Of a DNA stretch of 64,000 nucleotides, positions 26,093 through 34,092 are shown one piece after another (the first letter of the stretch is position 1; every line of letters begins with the position of its first letter). Position numbers and translations under genes: made by a program. Source of the stretch: Runella limosa DSM 17973 (GTDB lineage Bacteria; Bacteroidota; Bacteroidia; Cytophagales; Spirosomataceae); NCBI RefSeq assembly GCF_000482465.1, contig NZ_KI519420.1:1189158-1253157 (forward strand), given 5' to 3'. The notes under the pieces are model-generated. The model was given only the letters and a program-made list of their open reading frames with translations, ran no database searches and was not told the DNA's origin.

Positions 26093-27010
26093 ATGAGCAG
26101 CATTTTTGATGATGTTAGAGGCGAATTTTCAAAGACGAACAACGCGGTCATCAAGCTTATTTTGACCAATGTCATCGTCTTTGTGGCGATTATCATTTTG
26201 TACATCGTTTTCACGATTGCTCAATACCCCCATTATTACCAGTGGGTAATGGATCAGCTTAGTTTACCCGCGAGCTTCGGCGCTTTTTTATACAAGCCTT
26301 GGACACTTTTGACCAATTTTTTTGTTCATCAAGGGCCTTTTCATGTTTTCTTTAACATGCTATCGCTCTACTGGTTTGGGCAAGTATTGGAAGAATACCT
26401 CGGTAGCCGACGTTTGATTGCGATTTTTTTACTGGGCGGTTTGGCAGGCGGTGTACTGTTTTTGACCATGTACAACCTAGTGCCCTATTTCCAACCTGAA
26501 CTTGCCAACACCAGTTTAATTGGGGCTTCGGGCGCGGTATTCGCCGTGATTTTAGGAGCAGCCACGTTACTACCCGAACACACCTTTTTTGTGTTTCTCA
26601 TTGGTCCCGTTCGTCTCAAATACATTGCAGCCCTGTGTATTATCATCACGATGGCACAGTTGGTAGGCCCCAATGCAGGCGGGAATTTGGCCCACTTAGC
26701 GGGAGCGATGGTTGGGTTTGGGTTTATTAAATCTCTCCAAAATGGGTACGATTGGGGAAAACCTATCTACAGTATGGGAGAATTTTTTCAGAAAATTTTT
26801 ACCTCAAAACCACGTATCCAAGTGCCTCAGCGAGCGCGTGCCACCACCTCCACTACTGCTCGTCATTTTAGTCAAAAAAGTGAGAATACTTCGGTAATAA
26901 TCCCTAATCAGGACGAAATTGACGCGATTTTGGATAAAATTTCAAAATCTGGTTACGAAAGCCTCACCCGAGAAGAGAAGCAAAAACTCTACAAAGCAAG
27001 CCAACAATAA
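26093..27010 (+). CDS. Rhomboid family intramembrane serine protease (2)
   Basis: Second rhomboid, 305 aa. The catalytic serine S146 is in GASGAVFA, and a histidine in NLAHLAGA completes the dyad. After the membrane core there is a soluble linker (about 225-265) and a C-terminal helix with DEIDAILDKISKSGYESL, resembling the short DUF6576 tail of Bacteroidota rhomboids. It follows the first rhomboid by about 100 nt. The two have different cores and tails and are unlikely to be a recent duplication. Confidence 0.92.
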   Translation: MSSIFDDVRGEFSKTNNAVIKLILTNVIVFVAIIILYIVFTIAQYPHYYQWVMDQLSLPASFGAFLYKPWTLLTNFFVHQGPFHVFFNMLSLYWFGQVLEEYLGSRRLIAIFLLGGLAGGVLFLTMYNLVPYFQPELANTSLIGASGAVFAVILGAATLLPEHTFFVFLIGPVRLKYIAALCIIITMAQLVGPNAGGNLAHLAGAMVGFGFIKSLQNGYDWGKPIYSMGEFFQKIFTSKPRIQVPQRARATTSTTARHFSQKSENTSVIIPNQDEIDAILDKISKSGYESLTREEKQKLYKASQQ

Positions 27011-27077
27011 GCCATTATCAATGTTGCTTTACCACCAATGCACCGCACAAAGTGTGGGTAGCGATTGGCATTTTTCA

Positions 27078-27085
27078 TAACTTTG
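27078..27085 (+). promoter_or_regulatory. Possible -7 box for dxs
   Basis: TAACTTTG matches TAnnTTTG and lies 60 nt before the dxs ATG. No well-spaced TTG is visible at -33. Confidence 0.4.
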
Positions 27086-27145
27086 CAAAACACTTTTATC
27101 AGCAAGCAAGTTATATTTCTACGTTTAGTTTCAAGCCGTTAAACG

Positions 27146-29080
27146 ATGCTCATAACTCCCGGTAAATTACTTTCGCAAATCAACACGCCCGATGACTTGC
27201 GGAAATTTGACTCAGCAGACCTCCCCCAAGTTTCTCAAGAACTTCGGCAGTACATCATTGATTTAGTTTCGGTGTATGGAGGACATTTTGGCGCGAGTCT
27301 GGGTGTAGTAGAACTGACTGTTGCGCTACACTATGTGTTTAACACACCTACCGACCAGCTTATATGGGACGTAGGTCACCAAGCCTATGGTCACAAAATC
27401 TTGACGGGGCGTCGGGATGTATTTCATACAAATCGACTCTACGGTGGGATTTCTGGATTTCCTAAACGTAAAGAAAGTCCGTACGATGCCTTTGGCGTTG
27501 GACACTCTTCTACGTCTATCTCTGGGGCATTGGGTATGGCGGTGGGGGCTCAACTAAAAGGGCTCAAAAACCAGCATTCGATTGCGGTAATCGGCGACGG
27601 TGCCATGACGGGCGGTATGGCGTTTGAAGCAATGAACCACGCAGGGTCATTGGCAAATACCAATATGCTGATTATCCTCAACGACAATTGCATGAGTATC
27701 GACCCCAACGTAGGGGCATTGAAAGAATATTTGACCGACATCACTACTTCTCACACCTACAACCGTGTTAAAGAAGAAGTGTGGAATTTGTTGGGAAAAA
27801 TGAGTCAATTTGGGAAAAGTGCCCGCGAGGTTGTATCAAGGGTAGAAGATGGACTCAAGGCAACGTTGTTGCGCCAAAGTAACCTATTTGAATCGCTTAA
27901 TCTGCGCTATTTTGGCCCCATCGACGGGCACGATGTTGACCATCTTGTTCATGTTCTCAACGATCTTAAAGACATTCCAGGCCCCAAACTGTTGCACTGC
28001 GTCACGGTCAAAGGAAAAGGTTTTGCGCCAGCTGAAAAAGACCAAACCAAATGGCATGCTCCTGGAAAGTTTGATAAAATAACGGGCGAAATTTTCAAGA
28101 AGATCCCCGATACGCCTCAACCACCCAGATACCAAGAGGTATTTGGTCATACATTGGTAGAATTGGCCGAACAAAATCCCAAAGTAGTAGGTGTAACACC
28201 TGCCATGCCTTCGGGTTCGTCGATGAATCTGTTGATGAAAGCCATGCCTGAACGTGCCTTCGACGTAGGCATTGCCGAACAGCATGCTGTTACGTTCTCG
28301 GCGGGAATGGCTACGCAAGGGTCGGTAGTTTTCTGCAACATTTACAGTACGTTTATGCAGCGTGCCTACGACCAAGTGGTGCATGACGTGTGTATCCAAG
28401 AGCTTCCAGTAGTGTTTTGCCTCGACCGTGCAGGTTTTGCGGGAGCCGATGGCCCTACGCACCACGGTGCGTACGATATTGCTTACATGCGTTGTATTCC
28501 TAACATGATTGTGGCCTCGCCAATGAATGAGCAAGAGCTTCGCAACATGATGTACACCGCACAGCTCGACGAAACTCAAAACGGCAAACAAGCTTTTACG
28601 ATTCGTTACCCTCGTGGCGAAGGCATGATGCCGCAGTGGCGCACCCCGTTTGAAAAGTTGGAGATTGGCAAAGGAAGAAAAGTAAAAGACGGGGAAGATG
28701 TGGCGATTCTGACCATTGGTCACATCGGAAATTACGCCGTTAAAAGTTGCCAACTCCTCGAAAACGCGGGCATCAGTGCTGCTCACTACGACTTGCGCTT
28801 TGTGAAACCGCTGGATGAAGAGCTGTTGCACGAGGTGTTCCAGAAATTCGACAAAGTGATTACCGTTGAAGATGGTTGCTTACAAGGTGGAATGGGAAGT
28901 GCCGTATTGGAGTTTATGGCCGACCACGGCTACACGGCTAAACTCAAGCGTTTGGGTATTCCTGACCGAATTGTGGAGCACGGCGAACAAATAGAGCTTC
29001 ATCGTGAATGCGGTTTTGACCCTGAGGGCATTGCCAAAACTGCAAAAGAAATGGTGATAAATACCGTTGTTTATTCGTAA
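27146..29080 (+). CDS. dxs: 1-deoxy-D-xylulose-5-phosphate synthase
   Basis: DXS of 644 aa, the thiamine-diphosphate enzyme joining pyruvate and glyceraldehyde 3-phosphate as the first step of the MEP isoprenoid pathway. The ThDP/Mg site [16 protein letters not shown] and the transketolase-type pyrimidine and C-terminal domains are present, with [15 protein letters not shown] and [16 protein letters not shown] as family signatures. Length is normal. It is monocistronic with its own putative promoter and 3' hairpins. The presence of the MEP route fits Cytophagales. The assignment is firm. Confidence 0.96.
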   Translation: MLITPGKLLSQINTPDDLRKFDSADLPQVSQELRQYIIDLVSVYGGHFGASLGVVELTVALHYVFNTPTDQLIWDVGHQAYGHKILTGRRDVFHTNRLYGGISGFPKRKESPYDAFGVGHSSTSISGALGMAVGAQLKGLKNQHSIAVIGDGAMTGGMAFEAMNHAGSLANTNMLIILNDNCMSIDPNVGALKEYLTDITTSHTYNRVKEEVWNLLGKMSQFGKSAREVVSRVEDGLKATLLRQSNLFESLNLRYFGPIDGHDVDHLVHVLNDLKDIPGPKLLHCVTVKGKGFAPAEKDQTKWHAPGKFDKITGEIFKKIPDTPQPPRYQEVFGHTLVELAEQNPKVVGVTPAMPSGSSMNLLMKAMPERAFDVGIAEQHAVTFSAGMATQGSVVFCNIYSTFMQRAYDQVVHDVCIQELPVVFCLDRAGFAGADGPTHHGAYDIAYMRCIPNMIVASPMNEQELRNMMYTAQLDETQNGKQAFTIRYPRGEGMMPQWRTPFEKLEIGKGRKVKDGEDVAILTIGHIGNYAVKSCQLLENAGISAAHYDLRFVKPLDEELLHEVFQKFDKVITVEDGCLQGGMGSAVLEFMADHGYTAKLKRLGIPDRIVEHGEQIELHRECGFDPEGIAKTAKEMVINTVVYS

Positions 29081-29111
29081 GTCAGACGATAGTCAGACTT
29101 AAAAAATCATG

Positions 29112-29141
29112 AGCCGTCGGACTATCGTCTGACGGCTTTTT
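29112..29141 (+). terminator. Intrinsic terminator after dxs
   Basis: Stem 29112-29118 with 29131-29137 followed by a T-run to 29141. A competing 14-nt perfect stem (29081-29094 with 29120-29133) uses part of the same sequence. Confidence 0.7.
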
Positions 29142-29181
29142 CATAACCTCTCAGGCGGTGTTCAAACGGCCTCAAGCGGTG

Positions 29182-29205
29182 AGGGTCTGACTGTTGTCTG
29201 ACCCT
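29182..29205 (-). terminator. Hairpin at the 3' end of the alpha/beta hydrolase gene
   Basis: Arms 29182-29191 and 29196-29205 are 10 nt with one mismatch, directly downstream of the hydrolase stop on the minus strand. It shares the GTCTGAC word with the dxs terminator. Confidence 0.45.
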
Positions 29206-30470
29206 TACTTTAACCATTTATCAAACCAAGCAAACGCTTCTTCCTGCATTTTTTTGTCAAACTTATGTGGCCCAGGATAAAATGAGCATTTGTAACGCTC
29301 GGCGTTCCCCGCTTTTGTGTACACATCTTTTACTATCGAATCGGCACGTTTCATTTCCGAAAGGGTGTACAAATCGTCGTCAATGTCGTTGAGCACCATC
29401 GTGGGCAGCGGTGCTCGTAAGCTCAATATTTCTGGAAAATCTAGCTCATTGGGTAACATAGGCACGTAGGTCATCCACGTGTGGGTAAACGACTTATGAA
29501 GTACCAAGTCTTTCCACGTAGTCATAAACCCGACACAGACAGCGCATTGGATGCGTTCGTCTAAGCCCCCCATAAATACCGTGCGCATTCCACCGCCCGA
29601 TAAGCCCGCACAGCCCACACGCTTGGCGTCGACGTCTTTACGCGCACAGAGAATATCCAACGCTTTTTTGTCTTCGGCATAAAATACCCCCGCCCAAGTA
29701 GTGCCCGCACTTAAAAGCGACTTAGACATCACGTGCTCGTGTTCGCCTGCCCACTCGTTGTACTTGCGGATATTCTCCGAATTTTCGGGGTCGTTGTCAT
29801 TCAACCCCCGACGAAGATGCGCGGGGACGTCTTGCATCCATACGCGTCGGCTGGCAAATGGAAACGCATCCGATACCAACACCACGTAGCCGCGCTTGGC
29901 GATTTCATTGGCCCAAGCCATTCCTTCGTAGTATTCCTGCTGGTGTTCTTTCATCAACGGATGCTGTTCATCAGAAGTTTTGGTAATCTTTCGCGTACCA
30001 AAATACTTGTTTCCACCGTGGTCGTGAAAGGCCAAAATAGCAGGAAGTGGAGTCGTTGCCTTGGCAGGTTTTAGCAAAATACCTTCCGTGGGTCGGCCAT
30101 ACGGCAGTTGCCAAGTCAATTCCTCGATGTGAAGCCCATCGTATTCATACTGCTTTTTAACCGTCACTTTGGGCATTCCGCCAATGTCAGGAACGCCCAT
30201 GCGTTCGAGTAAACGCTGTTTGGCCGTTTTACGCCATTGGTCAAGGTCATTCCACTCTTTTCGTCGAAATGAAAGAGACGGAAGTTTGCTCTCAATGAGC
30301 GATACCGCCCAAGGCCCGTACAGTCCGATGAGGTTCTCCGTATTTTCGTTGGAATTCATGAGGGTTAATGGGGAAAAAATATCGTTTACAAACGGATTGA
30401 GCACGTCCAGTCCCGCCATCCCAATGCTTGCTACACTGCTCTTTTTAAGAAACTTACGACGGTTTGGCAT
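29205..30470 (-). CDS. Exported alpha/beta hydrolase (acetyl-xylan-esterase/dienelactone-hydrolase type)
   Basis: Predicted esterase of 421 aa. The ATG at 30470 is chosen over an upstream start because it begins a Tat-like leader (NRRKFLKKS). The alpha/beta hydrolase core has the nucleophile elbow GLSGGG, an acidic residue in the NDIDDDL strand and a C-terminal histidine in GPHKFD. A substrate ester, possibly an acetylated sugar, is likely but not shown. It is the last gene of an operon with a NagB-like deaminase (19-nt gap) and a GH109-like enzyme, so it may trim acyl groups from amino-sugar glycans. Confidence 0.82.
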   Translation of the reverse strand: MPNRRKFLKKSSVASIGMAGLDVLNPFVNDIFSPLTLMNSNENTENLIGLYGPWAVSLIESKLPSLSFRRKEWNDLDQWRKTAKQRLLERMGVPDIGGMPKVTVKKQYEYDGLHIEELTWQLPYGRPTEGILLKPAKATTPLPAILAFHDHGGNKYFGTRKITKTSDEQHPLMKEHQQEYYEGMAWANEIAKRGYVVLVSDAFPFASRRVWMQDVPAHLRRGLNDNDPENSENIRKYNEWAGEHEHVMSKSLLSAGTTWAGVFYAEDKKALDILCARKDVDAKRVGCAGLSGGGMRTVFMGGLDERIQCAVCVGFMTTWKDLVLHKSFTHTWMTYVPMLPNELDFPEILSLRAPLPTMVLNDIDDDLYTLSEMKRADSIVKDVYTKAGNAERYKCSFYPGPHKFDKKMQEEAFAWFDKWLK

Positions 30471-30489
30471 GGGTGTTTGGCGGTTATTT

Positions 30490-31221
30490 TTAAGATAAGA
30501 ACTTACTTGATGCTTTGTCCAAATACATACCACAATTGGGGTGGTTTTGTAAAATACTAGCGGGGAAAAGTGGGCTTACGTCGCCTTTCAAGCAGTTTTT
30601 TACGGCTTCGGCTTTACGCTCATCGGGTACCGAACAAATCAGGGCCGCCGATTTCATAATTTGACGAATCGACATGCTAATCGCCTGTTTGGGTACGTCA
30701 TCTAACGTAGCAAACCAGCCTTCCCCCAATTGCTGACGTCGGCAAGCTTCGTCGAGATTCACAACGATGTAGGGGCTTTCGGTATCAAAATCAGCAGGAG
30801 GGTCGTTGAACGCCAAGTGTCCATTTTCTCCAATCCCTACCAAAGCGACGTCAATCGGGTGTTGTAAAATAAGTTGTCCCAATCGTTCACACTCTTTTTC
30901 GGGTTGCGTTTCGCCGTTGATAAGATGGCTTACTTTCATTGTTACTTTCGTCAATACTCTTTCTTTCAAATACTTACGAAAACTAGCGGGATGTGATTCT
31001 GACAAAGCAATGTATTCGTCTAAGTGAAACATGGTCACTTTGCTCCAGTCAATATCGGGTTCGTTGAGCAATTGCGTCAGGGTTTCAAACTGACTGGTAC
31101 CCGTCGCTAAAATTACGTTTGCTTCGTCCCGTTCGGCGAGGGCTTTACGGATATATTCAGCAGCGGCAGCACCTGCTACTTGGCCAAGTTCTTGGGGGTT
31201 TTCGGAAATGTGAATAATCAT
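30490..31221 (-). CDS. Glucosamine-6-phosphate deaminase-like protein (NagB family)
   Basis: NagB/6-phosphogluconolactonase superfamily protein of 243 aa, expected to convert an amino-sugar phosphate to fructose 6-phosphate (or tagatose 6-phosphate) and ammonia. The ATG at 31221 is used rather than a TTG at 31254. The active-site loop reads GIGENGHLAFNDPP: the histidine of the E. coli NagB motif GxGxDGHxAFNEP is kept, while the aspartate is asparagine and the later glutamate aspartate. It could therefore act on another hexosamine phosphate such as galactosamine 6-phosphate. It is sandwiched between a GH109-like enzyme and an esterase in one minus-strand operon. Confidence 0.82.
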   Translation of the reverse strand: MIIHISENPQELGQVAGAAAAEYIRKALAERDEANVILATGTSQFETLTQLLNEPDIDWSKVTMFHLDEYIALSESHPASFRKYLKERVLTKVTMKVSHLINGETQPEKECERLGQLILQHPIDVALVGIGENGHLAFNDPPADFDTESPYIVVNLDEACRRQQLGEGWFATLDDVPKQAISMSIRQIMKSAALICSVPDERKAEAVKNCLKGDVSPLFPASILQNHPNCGMYLDKASSKFLS

Positions 31222-31245
31222 TGTGTTTTGTATTGGATTGAACAG

Positions 31246-31288
31246 ACTTTCCAAGTTTTTACCTTCGGAGAAATCAAACTTGGAAAGT
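31246..31288 (-). terminator. Hairpin after GH109-like gene (copy 1 of a repeated stem)
   Basis: Perfect 13-nt arms ACTTTCCAAGTTT (31246-31258) and its complement (31276-31288), 2 nt downstream of the GH109-like stop and upstream of the NagB gene. The same stem sequence returns at 39320-39374. It may attenuate rather than end transcription, since nagB follows. Confidence 0.55.
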
Positions 31289-31290
31289 TT

Positions 31291-32679
31291 TTATTTGGGT
31301 TTAACGGTTGTATTGCCTCCTTGGGCAAGGGAAATATCAACGGGGCGGTTGTTTTTCCACGCACCTGCCGTAAAATCAGGAATATCAATAGAATTAGAAC
31401 GATTGGCAACCGACTTTTCACTCAACGGCCCAACCACACTCCACGAAGCTGCGTCATAGACGTCTTGGTCTAACGGAAGGCCGTTGCGTAGGCAGTCAAT
31501 CAAGCGCCAGTCCATCAAAAAGTCCATGCCGCCGTGCCCGCCTACTTGCTTGGCTAATTCTCCGATTTTTTTGACAAGTGCGGGTTGGTATTTTTCCTCC
31601 AACGTCTTCATTTCTTGTTCAGAAATCCAGTCGTGACCCGTCGAAATTTTGCCTGGCAACGGGTACTTGAGTGCCGTCGCTTTGGTACCACTGACCAAAT
31701 GGATGCGCGAGTAAGGTCGCGGTGAACTCACATCGTGCTGCAACATAATCGTTTTACCTTTGTTAGTCCGAATGGTGGTCGTATTCATGTTCCCACGAAA
31801 CGTTTTATTGACCAACGGCTGGAACGTCGCGTCGGTTTTAGCCAGTTCTTTCACCTTGGCTTCGAGCATAAAATCATTGCTCGACATCGACACCAAGTAA
31901 TCCATTTTATCGCCGCGATTGATGTCCAGCACTTGGCAAATTGGCCCCAAACCGTGGGTAGGGTATAGGTTTCCGTTGCGCGTATTTTCCTTGAGCCGCC
32001 ACATATCGTAGCGTTTCCCTTTGTCAAAAAAGGAGTCAAAAATATCGTGAATGTACGCGCCTTCGACGTGCACCACTTCCCCAAAAAAGCCTTGACGCGC
32101 CATGTTGAGCGTGAGCAATTCAAAGAAATCGTAGCAACAGTTTTCGAGCATCATACAATGCTTCCGCGTTCGTTCGGAGGTTTCGACCAGCTTCCAGCAT
32201 TCATCCACTGTCGTTGCGGCGGGGATTTCTACCGCTACGTGTTTCCCTTGTTCCATGGCATACAGCGCCATGGGTGCGTGAAGATTCCACGGGGTGCATA
32301 TATAAATTAGGTCAAGGTCGGGGCGTTCGCAGAGTTTTTTCCAATCGTCGGCTTTGCCTGCATATACTTCGGGCGTGTGCTTGGTGCCTGCCAGTTTTTT
32401 CTTAGCCAAATCGGTGCGCTCAGGCCGAATATCCGACAGCGCTTTGATTTCGACGTTATCAATATACACAATTCGGTCGAGCGCGCCCATGCCACGGTTT
32501 CCCAAGCCAATGTACCCAATTCGTACGGTATTGATTTTTGGGGCTCCATACCCGCACATATTGAAGGTTTGGGTGGGAGGAAACTGGAGTGGTGGAGGTT
32601 CGGCAGCGGTGGCTTCTTGGGGCAATGTACTCCCAGTAACGCCGAGCCCGACGAGTTTGATGAAGTCTCTTTTTTTCAT
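31291..32679 (-). CDS. GH109-like Gfo/Idh/MocA family protein, exported
   Basis: Protein of 462 aa with an MKKRDF leader typical of exported Gfo/Idh/MocA proteins (ATGs at 32679 and 32688 are both possible). The Rossmann motif is GYIGLGNRG. The segment YPTHGLGPI followed by INRGDKMDYLVSMSS is characteristic of family GH109, whose known members are NAD+-dependent alpha-N-acetylgalactosaminidases. It would release N-acetylgalactosamine from glycans and feeds directly into the NagB-like deaminase in the same operon, a coherent amino-sugar pathway. The stop is directly followed by a hairpin. The GH109 assignment rests on remembered motifs, not a search. Confidence 0.85.
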   Translation of the reverse strand: MKKRDFIKLVGLGVTGSTLPQEATAAEPPPLQFPPTQTFNMCGYGAPKINTVRIGYIGLGNRGMGALDRIVYIDNVEIKALSDIRPERTDLAKKKLAGTKHTPEVYAGKADDWKKLCERPDLDLIYICTPWNLHAPMALYAMEQGKHVAVEIPAATTVDECWKLVETSERTRKHCMMLENCCYDFFELLTLNMARQGFFGEVVHVEGAYIHDIFDSFFDKGKRYDMWRLKENTRNGNLYPTHGLGPICQVLDINRGDKMDYLVSMSSNDFMLEAKVKELAKTDATFQPLVNKTFRGNMNTTTIRTNKGKTIMLQHDVSSPRPYSRIHLVSGTKATALKYPLPGKISTGHDWISEQEMKTLEEKYQPALVKKIGELAKQVGGHGGMDFLMDWRLIDCLRNGLPLDQDVYDAASWSVVGPLSEKSVANRSNSIDIPDFTAGAWKNNRPVDISLAQGGNTTVKPK

Positions 32680-32789
32680 GAGTGGCATTGGTTAACGGTC
32701 GTAGTATCAAGGCAATCAAAGCGATTTTTTACTTTGTTGCGTTTCTAGTGTTACTTGAAAATTAGCGAAGAGGCTATTGGAGTTGATGC

Positions 32790-32797
32790 TAAGTTTG
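32790..32797 (+). promoter_or_regulatory. Possible -7 box for the Rpn-family gene
   Basis: TAAGTTTG matches TAnnTTTG and lies 60 nt before the ATG at 32858. No well-spaced -33 element is visible. Confidence 0.35.
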
Positions 32798-32857
32798 CTC
32801 GAAAAAAAGTAAGTTTTTATTAAATTTAACCAGCCTTTATTTTTAAATAACTAAAGT

Positions 32858-33763
32858 ATGAAACGTGACGACGCTTTATGGAAAGCAATTTTAGAGGATG
32901 TATTTGATGACTTTCTCCGATTTTTTGTGCCCAATGCAGAGAAAATTTTCGATATAGAGCGTGGATTTGTCTTTTTAGATAAAGAATTAGAGCAGCTTTT
33001 CCCTTCTAATCAAGATGAATTTAACCCAAAATATGTAGATAAACTCGTAAAAGTCTTCACCAATGAAGGTAATGAGCAGTGGATACTCGTTCATATAGAA
33101 GTACAAGGGGCAACTGACAAGGGCTTTAGCAAAAGAATGTTCACGTATTTCTATCGTATATTTGACAAGTATCAGCGGCCTATAACTGCTTTTGCTATTC
33201 TTACCGACCGAAATAAACAGTTTCATCCCACACGTTTCGAACAAAACTACCTCGGTACAAAGCTTTTATATGATTACACTACGTTTAAAATAATAGAGCA
33301 AGATGAAAACGAGCTAATGCTAAGTGAGAGTCCTTTTGCTATCGTTATTTTGACCGTAAAAACGGCACTTCTCAAAGGGAAAGTTTCTGACAATGAGCTA
33401 TTTGACCAAAAAATAAATTTGGTCAAACGGCTATTAAGTAAGCAATTTGATAAAGATAAGATTCGAGCCTTAATGAATTTTCTAAAACTGTATGTGCGTT
33501 TTGAAAAAAAGGACTTAATCACTAAATTTGACAAGGAATTAGATACGCTCACAAATAAACAACAACCAACAATGGGTATTGAAGAGTTTGTATTGACCCG
33601 TGAAAGAAAGCTGGGGGAATTGAAAGGGATTGAGAAAAAAAACCTTGATTTTGTTCAAAACCTACTTACAAAAACCGACTTTGACAATGCTAAAATAGCT
33701 GAATTGGCAGGGGTAAAAGTTACGTTTGTGCAAAAAGAGCGCCTCAAACTTCAAAAATCGTAG
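32858..33763 (+). CDS. Rpn-family PD-(D/E)XK nuclease / transposase-like protein
   Basis: Protein of 301 aa in the Rpn (YhgA-like) recombination-promoting nuclease group. N-terminal LWKAILEDVFDDF and the central WILVHIEVQG strand (PD-(D/E)XK core, acidic residue plus E-x-Q) followed by the aromatic helix RMFTYFYRIFDKY are typical. The C-terminal tail is Lys-rich and helical. These proteins are DNA nucleases often found in many copies and linked to mobile DNA or phage interaction. It is AT-richer than the metabolic genes around it. It marks the left edge of a block that looks acquired. Confidence 0.85.
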   Translation: MKRDDALWKAILEDVFDDFLRFFVPNAEKIFDIERGFVFLDKELEQLFPSNQDEFNPKYVDKLVKVFTNEGNEQWILVHIEVQGATDKGFSKRMFTYFYRIFDKYQRPITAFAILTDRNKQFHPTRFEQNYLGTKLLYDYTTFKIIEQDENELMLSESPFAIVILTVKTALLKGKVSDNELFDQKINLVKRLLSKQFDKDKIRALMNFLKLYVRFEKKDLITKFDKELDTLTNKQQPTMGIEEFVLTRERKLGELKGIEKKNLDFVQNLLTKTDFDNAKIAELAGVKVTFVQKERLKLQKS

Positions 33764-33780
33764 TTCCTTCCCTATTTCCT

Positions 33781-33984
33781 TTAAAAGCCAGTGCCCATAT
33801 CATGGCTGTCAAAATCAGAATGAGGTGGTTCGTGGTTGAAATTAGAAAAATCTTGTTGGGTTTCGTGGAGGTTGGGCGTGGCCTCAAACATAGCTTGGTG
33901 ATAATCGTCTGAATGATAAAAATCGCTTGCTTGTGGGCTTGCTATTAGGTTTCTCTTGGAAATTACTTTTTCAAAAAAGTCACT
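33781..33984 (-). pseudogene. Truncated coding remnant (C-terminal fragment)
   Basis: A minus-strand frame open for 68 codons between an upstream in-frame TAG at 33985-33987 and TAA at 33781. It has no plausible ATG near its 5' end (only a Met at about codon 32). The peptide is His/Asp-rich with recurring HSD and NFNHE-type words and reads like the tail of a real soluble protein, not random translation. I take it as the leftover 3' end of a gene cut when the neighbouring block was inserted. No family is recognised. Confidence 0.3.
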
Positions 33985-34013
33985 CTAAATTAGTGAATTT
34001 TTTATTTGAAACC

Positions 34014-34057
34014 AGCTTTTTTGCACGGCTTCGGTAAATCAGCCGTGCAAAAAAGCT
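34014..34057 (-). terminator. Terminator of the PLD-helicase gene
   Basis: Perfect 17-nt arms (34014-34030 and 34041-34057) with a 10-nt loop, each arm holding a six-base A or T run. It is 35 nt downstream of the helicase stop on the minus strand. Confidence 0.75.
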
Positions 34058-34092
34058 GATTAATCCTATAAAGAAAAGTCAATGCATCCCTA

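Larger units (their letters stand above)
33764..34092. other. Intergenic stretch with remnant and terminator
   Basis: 329 nt without an intact gene. It contains the coding remnant at 33781-33984 and the hairpin at 34014-34057; nothing else stands out. Confidence 0.6.

Noticed and set aside
27884-28831. A 315-codon minus-strand frame inside dxs
   Set aside because: It is antisense to a conserved, motif-complete dxs and has no protein-like features of its own.
32858-33763. Intact insertion sequence around the Rpn-family gene
   Set aside because: No terminal inverted repeats or target-site duplication could be seen on either side.
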